From: Desertivibrio insolitus
GTDB taxonomy: Bacteria > Actinomycetota > Actinomycetes > Actinomycetales > Microbacteriaceae
DNA length: 64,000 bases
Direction: 5' to 3'
NCBI RefSeq assembly: GCF_017355965.1
Contig: NZ_JAFIQW010000001.1
Location: 658,987 to 722,986 of the forward strand
The notes beneath the pieces are model-generated. The model had not been told where the DNA came from. It searched no databases and worked only from the letters and a program-made list of their open reading frames with translations. Of the stretch, positions 59,060 through 64,000 are shown piece by piece. Within the stretch, counting starts at the first letter, position 1; every line of letters starts with the position of its first letter. The translations under genes were made by a program, and so were the position numbers.

Positions 59060-60858
59060 CGTCCCACCGCGTAGCCCTGCATGCCTCGCGGGTTGGCGGC
59101 CGCCATCAGCACGCCGTCGGCCCGGCGACCGGCGGCGCTGATGCGTCCGAGCGCCCACTCGCCGGCATCCTCGACCTCGTGCCCGCGCCGGCGCAGCTCG
59201 GAGAGCACGCTCTCGCCGAGGCGCGACTCCACGTGCAGCCCGAGGTGCTCGCGTCCGCGCGGGTAGAAGGAGGACGGCATGTGCGTCGAGTGCCACGAGG
59301 GCGCGTCGATCGCGTGCTGCAGGTCGGCGCCGAAGAGCAGGTGCTCGAGCAGGAACGGCACGACCCACTGGTCCTGCTGGTCGCCGCCGGGCGTGCCGAA
59401 GCTGACCCGGCCGCCGTCGCGGGTGCGGAGCATGCCGGGGCTGAGGGTCGTGCGGGGGCGCGTGCGCGGGGCGAGCGTCGAGGGCAGGCCCTCCTCGAGC
59501 CAGAACATCTGGGCGCGCGTCGGCAGCGAGAAGCCGAGCTCCGGGATCACCGGCGAGCTCATCAGCCAGCCGCCGCTCGGCGTGGCCGAAACGACGTTGC
59601 CCCAGCGGTCGACGACGTCGAGGTGACAGGTGTCACCGCGGGTGCTGCCGTCGCGGTCGATGATGGGGGCGGATGCATCGGGCGCGGGGCCTCGCGTCGG
59701 CTCCCCCGCTCCGGCGGCGGCACCGACCGCGGTGGGGTGCAGCGCGAAGTGCGGCAGCCGTCCGCCGAGGCCGGGCACGAGCTCCTCCGACGCGTACTCG
59801 CCGATCGAGGCGACGCGCTCCGCGGCGTACTCCGCGCTGAGCAGCTTCTCGAGCGGCACGTCGACCCGGTCGGGGTCGCCGTAGAACGCCTCGCGGTCGG
59901 CGAAGGCGAGCTTCGCGACCTCGGTGACGAGGTGCACGAGCTCGGGCGAGCGGGCGGCGAGGCGCGTGACATCCGCCGCCTGCAGCATCGCGAGCTGCTG
60001 GAGCAGCACCGGCCCCTGACCCCAGGGGCCGGTCTTGTAGACGGTGTTGCCGTAGAAGTCGACCGAGGTCGGGCGCTCGACGGTGGCGCGCCACTCGGCT
60101 AGGTCGTCCGCGGTGAGCAGGCCCGCGTGCTCGCGGCCGCTCGAGTCGAGCACGGGCTGCTTGACGTAGGCGTCGACCGCCTCGGCCACGAAGCCCTCGT
60201 AGAACGCCTTGCGCACGGCCTCGACCTGGTTCTCGCGGTCGCCGCCCGCGGCCTTGCCGGCGGCGGCGAGGCGGTCGAGGGTACGGGCGAGGTCGGGGTT
60301 GCGGAAGAGCTTGCCCGGCGCGGGCACCTCGTCGTTCGGGAGGTACAGCTCCTTCGAGGTCGGCCAGGCCGAGCGGAACAGCTTCTCGACGGAGCGGATC
60401 GACGCGGCGATCTGCGGCACCACCGGGAAGCCGTCCCGGGCGTAGTGGATCGCAGGCGCCGTGACCTCGGCGAACGTCATGGTGCCGTGCTCGGCGAGCA
60501 TCCGGAGCCAGGCGCCGAACGCGCCCGGGACGACGGCGGCGAGGTGACCGGTGCCGGGCACGAGCTCGAGCCCCAGCTGCCGGAATGCCTCTGGTGTCGC
60601 GGATGCCGGGGAGACGCCCTGGCCGCACACGACGAACGGGTCGTCGTCCTCGGCCCGCCACGCGATGATCGGCACGTCGCCGCCGAGCCCGTTGAGGTGC
60701 GGTTCGACGACGTGCAGCGTGAGGCCGGTCGCGACCGCGGCGTCGAAGGCGTTTCCGCCGCGTTCGAGGATCGCCATGCCGGCCGCACTCGCGAGCCAGT
60801 GGGTGGAGGCGACCATGCCGACGGTGCCGAGCAGCTCGGGGCGCGTGGTGAAGCTCAC
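59056..60858 (-). CDS. ggt: gamma-glutamyltransferase family protein
   Basis: A 600-residue Ntn-hydrolase precursor. The probable autocleavage and nucleophile Thr lies in GDTCHLDVVDRWGN (about residue 400), so the large subunit would precede it. The glycine loop (FGTPGGDQQDQW) follows. It has no signal peptide (starts SFTTRPELLGTVGMV), so it is probably cytosolic, unlike exported GGTs. Substrate is unsure; acylase-type relatives exist. The GTG start has TACGCT 7 nt upstream. Confidence 0.88.
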   Translation of the reverse strand: MSFTTRPELLGTVGMVASTHWLASAAGMAILERGGNAFDAAVATGLTLHVVEPHLNGLGGDVPIIAWRAEDDDPFVVCGQGVSPASATPEAFRQLGLELVPGTGHLAAVVPGAFGAWLRMLAEHGTMTFAEVTAPAIHYARDGFPVVPQIAASIRSVEKLFRSAWPTSKELYLPNDEVPAPGKLFRNPDLARTLDRLAAAGKAAGGDRENQVEAVRKAFYEGFVAEAVDAYVKQPVLDSSGREHAGLLTADDLAEWRATVERPTSVDFYGNTVYKTGPWGQGPVLLQQLAMLQAADVTRLAARSPELVHLVTEVAKLAFADREAFYGDPDRVDVPLEKLLSAEYAAERVASIGEYASEELVPGLGGRLPHFALHPTAVGAAAGAGEPTRGPAPDASAPIIDRDGSTRGDTCHLDVVDRWGNVVSATPSGGWLMSSPVIPELGFSLPTRAQMFWLEEGLPSTLAPRTRPRTTLSPGMLRTRDGGRVSFGTPGGDQQDQWVVPFLLEHLLFGADLQHAIDAPSWHSTHMPSSFYPRGREHLGLHVESRLGESVLSELRRRGHEVEDAGEWALGRISAAGRRADGVLMAAANPRGMQGYAVGR

Positions 60859-60865
60859 CCGTCCG

Positions 60866-60871
60866 AGCGTA
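60866..60871 (-). promoter_or_regulatory. -10 box of ggt (leaderless)
   Basis: TACGCT on the minus strand, 7 nt before the GTG at 60858. Confidence 0.4.
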
Positions 60872-60898
60872 CCGGCGGCCGGAGGCGCCGCCGCGCGC

Positions 60899-61870
60899 CT
60901 ACTCGAAGAGCAGCGCCCGCACCTCGGACTCCGCCGCGTGCGTGCGCTTCGGGTCGATCGTCTCGCCGTGCCGGTAGTGGTCGACGACGCGGGGGTCTAC
61001 GTAGCTCGCCTTCGCGATCGACGGGGTGTTGCCGAGCACGTCGCTCGCGTCGCGCATCGCCTGGGCGAGCGCCTTCTTCACCTTCGCCTGTGACTGCTCC
61101 GGCCCGTGCTCGGCCAGGCTCACCGCCGCGGCAACGGTGCCGTGCAGGGTGCGGAAGTCCTTCGCCGTGAAGTCGCCGCCCGTACGCAGCTTCACGTACT
61201 CGTTGATGTCGGCGGCGTCGAGCGTGCGCCAGCGGCGCCCGTCCTTGTACGCCAGCAGCCTGGCATCCGGACCCCGGCGCTTCAGCGCGCGGACGAACGC
61301 GGCGAGCTCCTTGTCCTTGATGTCGCTCGACCACTCCTGGCCGCTCTTCGCCGGGAACTCGAGGTGCACGACGTCGTTGCGGCTGACCTTGACGTGCCGG
61401 CACAGGAGCGTCGACAGGCCGTGGCTGCCGTTGGCCTCGGCGTAGCGTTCGCTGCCGACCCGGAGGGAGCCGGTGTCGAGCATCCGGAACGCGGCGGCGA
61501 GCACTCGCTCCTTCGGGAAGCCCTCCTGTCGGAGGTCCATGGTCACCTGACGGCGGGCGCTGGGCAGCGACTCGGCCAGGCGCAGCGCCCGGTCGTACTT
61601 GAGCTTGTCCTTCTGCTCGCGCCAGGTCGGGTGGTAGATGTACTGCCGCCGGCCCGCGCCGTCGACTCCCATCGCCTGGATGTGCCCGTTGGCGTACGGC
61701 GCGATCCAGACGTCGGTCCACGCCGGAGGGATCGCCAGGGCGTCGAACCGGGCGAGCAGATCCGCGTCGGTGACTGCCTCGCCCTTGGGATCGAGGTACG
61801 CGAACGACTCGCCGTCCTGCACCCGGCGGTAACCGGGCCGGGTCGAGTCGCTGCGACGGAGCCTGGGCAC
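60899..61870 (-). CDS. type IB DNA topoisomerase
   Basis: A 323-residue poxvirus-like topoisomerase that nicks one strand through a 3'-phosphotyrosine and relaxes supercoils without ATP or Mg. The N-terminal cap (GIPPAW-type AIPPAWTDVWIAPYANGHIQ; split: AIPPAWTDVWI, PYANGHIQAMG) is followed by the catalytic domain with TGSLRVGSERYAEANGSHGL, KDFRTLHGTV and Tyr290 in KASYVDPRVV. GTG start with TAGCGT 7 nt upstream. It is separate from the ggt gene by 40 bp. Confidence 0.92.
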   Translation of the reverse strand: MPRLRRSDSTRPGYRRVQDGESFAYLDPKGEAVTDADLLARFDALAIPPAWTDVWIAPYANGHIQAMGVDGAGRRQYIYHPTWREQKDKLKYDRALRLAESLPSARRQVTMDLRQEGFPKERVLAAAFRMLDTGSLRVGSERYAEANGSHGLSTLLCRHVKVSRNDVVHLEFPAKSGQEWSSDIKDKELAAFVRALKRRGPDARLLAYKDGRRWRTLDAADINEYVKLRTGGDFTAKDFRTLHGTVAAAVSLAEHGPEQSQAKVKKALAQAMRDASDVLGNTPSIAKASYVDPRVVDHYRHGETIDPKRTHAAESEVRALLFE

Positions 61871-61877
61871 GTTCTCG

Positions 61878-61883
61878 ACGCTA
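61878..61883 (-). promoter_or_regulatory. -10 box of the topoisomerase gene (leaderless)
   Basis: TAGCGT on the minus strand, 7 nt before the GTG at 61870; a TATA-like extension is beside it. Confidence 0.45.
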
Positions 61884-62076
61884 TATCGACTCCTGGGCGG
61901 ATGCCTGGGGGTTGGCCGCGAGCAGACGGGGCGCCTGCTGCGGCGCTGGTGTACGCCGTGCCGCCGCAGCGCCGGCGTACGCGGTAACGCCGCGGTGCCC
62001 GCGTGACTGGCGTGCGTACCGCTGACTGGTCACCGCATCGCTCGCACGGCTCCCTTCGGCAGCGACAGGAGCGAAG

Positions 62077-62121
62077 TGCGCAGTTGTTGTCGAGGAGCGC
62101 AGTTGCGACTGCGCATCACGG
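62077..62121. repeat. solo copy of the TGCGCAGTTG repeat
   Basis: It begins TGCGCAGTTG and contains GAGGAGCGCAGT and CTGCGC, and aligns over about 45 bp with units at 63221 and 63298. It lies upstream of the AbiEi paralogue, so the gene is flanked by the element. Confidence 0.6.
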
Positions 62122-62239
62122 GAACAGGTGCACAGTTCGGACAGGCGCCCCCTCCTGCACAAGCCGCTTCAGCCTTCATCAGTCCCCCACCCCCCTTCGT
62201 CGGGCCGCGTGCGACCAGGATCTCGGGCAGCCTCGTCGC

Positions 62240-63199
62240 GTGCTCCTCGAGAACGCCGCCCCTTGGCGACAGCATCTGCTGCTCTGGTCGGACGCCACCA
62301 CCCCGGCATTACGCAGTCAGCTCCTGCGCGGCCTGAACAGCGGCGATCTGGTCCGCGTGCGTCGCGGCGTCTACATGCCTTCCGTCATCCACCTCGCTGC
62401 GACGTCTCGTGAGCGGCATCTGTGGACGATGCGCGCCGCCGCCCTGACGCACGAGCGCTCGCTGGTCTTCGCCCACTTGTCGGCCGCGTGCGCGTGGGGC
62501 CTTCCGAACACCGGAAGTTGGCCCGCGTTGCCGCACGTACTCGTGGGGCCGGGCGAAGGCCGCTCCTCCCGCGGCTTCCACCGGCACGCGATGTGGGACG
62601 AGAACGTGGAGAACGTGGACGGGCTGCTCGTCGCGCCGGTAGCGAGGACGATCATGGCGGTGGCGCGCACGGAGCCGCTTTCGGTAGCCCTTCCGATGGC
62701 AGACCACGCGCTGCCCGGTAATCGCTACCGGCAGTCGTTGCTCACGGGGGCCGAGCCACTGGCCAGGGAGCTGCCGCTACCAGGCCTGCGAGGCTCGAGT
62801 ATGGCGCGGCTTGTGCTGGAGCTCGCAGACGGGCGCTCGGGCTCGGCCGGGGAGTCCCTCAGCAGGGCCGGGATGGCCGTGCTGAGGATGCCCCTGCCCG
62901 ACCTGCAAACGCGGTTCTTCGACGAAGCCGGCGTTATCGGAGAGGTCGATTTCCACTGGCCCGTGAACAGGCTGATCGGCGAGTTCGACGGGCGCGGCAA
63001 GTACCTGCGGGACGAGCAGCGCGCAGGCCGGACGGCGGGCGAGGTCGTCTACGACGAGAAGTTGAGGGAGGACCGGCTTCGGCGCTTGGGCGAAGCCGTG
63101 ACCCGGTGGGGTTGGGAGACCGCTCAGGGCTTGGCGTCACTGCGAAGCGTGCTCCTGGCAGCGGGACTGCGGCCGGTGCGTCGACCGACGGTCCTCTAG
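62240..63199 (+). CDS. AbiEi-like/DUF559-like protein with PD-(D/E)XK nuclease fold (paralogue 2)
   Basis: A 319-residue homologue of the 13964 product. Winged-helix part LLRGLNSGDLVRVRRGVYMP, then the nuclease-like region GESLSRAGMAVLR, GEVDFHWP and GEFDGRGKYLRDEQ, and EKLREDRLRRLGEAVTRWGW. The acidic residues expected of the nuclease core are present. Upstream frames to 62003 are rejected because they cross a repeat; the GTG has no clear ribosome-binding site. No toxin gene is adjacent. Confidence 0.72.
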   Translation: MLLENAAPWRQHLLLWSDATTPALRSQLLRGLNSGDLVRVRRGVYMPSVIHLAATSRERHLWTMRAAALTHERSLVFAHLSAACAWGLPNTGSWPALPHVLVGPGEGRSSRGFHRHAMWDENVENVDGLLVAPVARTIMAVARTEPLSVALPMADHALPGNRYRQSLLTGAEPLARELPLPGLRGSSMARLVLELADGRSGSAGESLSRAGMAVLRMPLPDLQTRFFDEAGVIGEVDFHWPVNRLIGEFDGRGKYLRDEQRAGRTAGEVVYDEKLREDRLRRLGEAVTRWGWETAQGLASLRSVLLAAGLRPVRRPTVL

Positions 63200-63220
63200 G
63201 TGGTGCGGCCGACGCTTCGG

Positions 63221-63361
63221 TGCGCAGCTGCTAGCGACGAGCACAGTCCTACCTGCGCACGTCGGCACTAGCTGCGCTTCATGGCGGCCATGCTCGTTGC
63301 GCAGTTGCTGGTGACGAGCGCAGTAATGCCTGCGCGCGTCGGCAAGAGCTGCGCTTCGTGG
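63221..63361. repeat. 77-bp repeat pair downstream of tuf
   Basis: Units begin at 63221 and 63298, with about 84% identity over the first 64 bp. Each contains two GCGCAG-like and two CTGCGC words, so each can fold back on itself, as REP elements do. A third partial copy is at 62077. The pair lies between the convergent AbiEi-like and tuf genes. Confidence 0.75.
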
Positions 63362-63396
63362 CACACCCGAGGGCCAGGGCGCCCCCGGGAACGCAA

Positions 63397-63428
63397 GAAG
63401 GGGCCGAGCCTTTCGGCTCGACCCCTTC
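63397..63428 (-). terminator. tuf terminator hairpin
   Basis: A 14-bp stem with one mismatch (63397-63410 with 63415-63428) and TTTC loop, 16 bp past the tuf stop. Confidence 0.75.
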
Positions 63429-63443
63429 TCTCGCAGTCGGAGA

Positions 63444-64000
63444 CTACTTGTTGATCTTCGTCACCGTGCCGGCGCCGACGGTGCGGCCACCCTCGCGGAT
63501 AGCGAAGCGGAGGCCCTCCTCCATGGCGATCGGCTGGATCAGCTGGACGCTGATCTCGGTCGTGTCACCGGGCATGACCATCTCGGTGCCCTCGGGCAGC
63601 GAGATGACGCCGGTCACGTCCGTGGTGCGGAAGTAGAACTGCGGACGGTAGTTCGCGTAGAACGGGTTGTGACGCCCACCCTCGTCCTTGGACAGGATGT
63701 AGACGTTCGCCTCGAACTCGGTGTGCGGCGTGATCGAGCCGGGCTTGACCACGACCTGGCCGCGCTCGACGTCCTCGCGCTTGGTACCGCGGAGGAGCAG
63801 ACCGACGTTCTCACCGGCGCGCGCGTCGTCGAGAGTCTTGCGGAACATCTCGATCGCGGTGACGGTGGTCTTCGACGACTTCTCCTTGATGCCGACGATC
63901 TCGACCTCCTCGTTGGGCTTGAGGACGCCGCGCTCGACACGACCGGTGATGACGGTTCCACGACCGGTGATCGTGAAGACGTCCTCGACGGGCATGAGGA
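63444..64000 (-). CDS. tuf: elongation factor Tu, partial (C-terminal part)
   Basis: About 185 codons of the 3' end; the 5' part lies beyond the window. It shows [38 protein letters not shown], and the domain III end [14 protein letters not shown]. The frame is open to the window edge (FLMPVEDV is expected). EF-Tu delivers aminoacyl-tRNA. In many genomes tuf is next to rpsJ; here about 5.6 kb intervene. Confidence 0.96.
   Translation of the reverse strand, partial: LMPVEDVFTITGRGTVITGRVERGVLKPNEEVEIVGIKEKSSKTTVTAIEMFRKTLDDARAGENVGLLLRGTKREDVERGQVVVKPGSITPHTEFEANVYILSKDEGGRHNPFYANYRPQFYFRTTDVTGVISLPEGTEMVMPGDTTEISVQLIQPIAMEEGLRFAIREGGRTVGAGTVTKINK

Larger units (their letters stand above)
61871..62239. 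other. 369-bp divergent intergenic region
   Basis: It holds the topoisomerase -10, an 8-bp inverted repeat GTACGCCG/CGGCGTAC (61951-61958 with 61973-61980) and, at 62077-62121, a stray copy of the repeat that also lies behind tuf. An open frame from 62003 crosses it without good coding signs. Confidence 0.55.

Noticed and set aside
62003-62239. N-terminal extension of the AbiEi-like protein to 62003.
   Set aside because: It crosses a repeat copy and inverted repeats, and has no homology to paralogue 1.

Overview
The window is high-GC DNA (about 70% by eye) from an actinobacterium, most likely family Microbacteriaceae. This rests on GuaB3 beside GlpD, the SURF1-DUF3817-GuaA gene order, a split LigC/LigD-polymerase pair, groES without groEL behind CIRCE operators, many leaderless -10/start-codon junctions, and low-complexity tails on ribosomal proteins. 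I did not assign a genus. Most of the window is core chromosome and most genes are on the minus strand. I saw no rRNA, tRNA, CRISPR, phage or insertion sequence.

Layout. 1-130 holds a 79-bp copy of truA and a run of 19 G, which looks like an assembly edge. 216-7829 (minus) is guaB3-glpD-khtT/khtU-like antiporter-SURF1-DUF3817-guaA. 7944-12006 (minus) is livHMGF, with an unusual LivH; its likely binding protein lies apart at 15045-16352, beyond guaB (12206-13708, plus) and an AbiEi/DUF559-like gene. 16817-20597 carries rarD, groES with two CIRCE elements, a SAM methyltransferase and two DUF4190 membrane proteins. 20674-27766 (minus) is a tightly overlapping unit glmS-acpS-alr-alr-tsaE-tsaB-rimI-tsaD, with coaA divergent. 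29711-30814 has two tandem secreted paralogues. 30941-35329 (minus) is GNAT-truA-rplM-rpsI-glmM.

35402-41293 is an accessory block: ATP-dependent DNA ligase coupled to a Mut7-C RNase-like gene, a small unknown, a Cys/Met-rich copper protein, a LigD-type polymerase, and a DUF485-ActP acetate symporter pair. 41785-57869 (minus) is the S10-spc-alpha ribosomal superoperon with secY, adk, map, infA and rpoA, interrupted only by a divergent acylphosphatase. rpsN/rpsZ (S14) and rpsD are missing from their usual places. 58346-61870 holds a DUF1275 protein, a gamma-glutamyltransferase and a type IB topoisomerase, then a second AbiEi/DUF559 paralogue. The window ends inside tuf.

How the parts work together: guaB, guaA and guaB3 cover GMP metabolism; glmS, glmM and the two alanine racemases feed cell-wall precursors; tsaB/D/E build t6A on tRNA beside rimI; the ribosomal and SecY genes form the expression core. 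The least ordinary features are non-coding: degenerate tandem-repeat arrays downstream of several minus-strand genes (16.7, 17.9, 41.6 and 63.2 kb), a strongly over-represented GGATGCC heptamer, many leaderless promoter-start junctions, and back-to-back -10 boxes between glmS and coaA.
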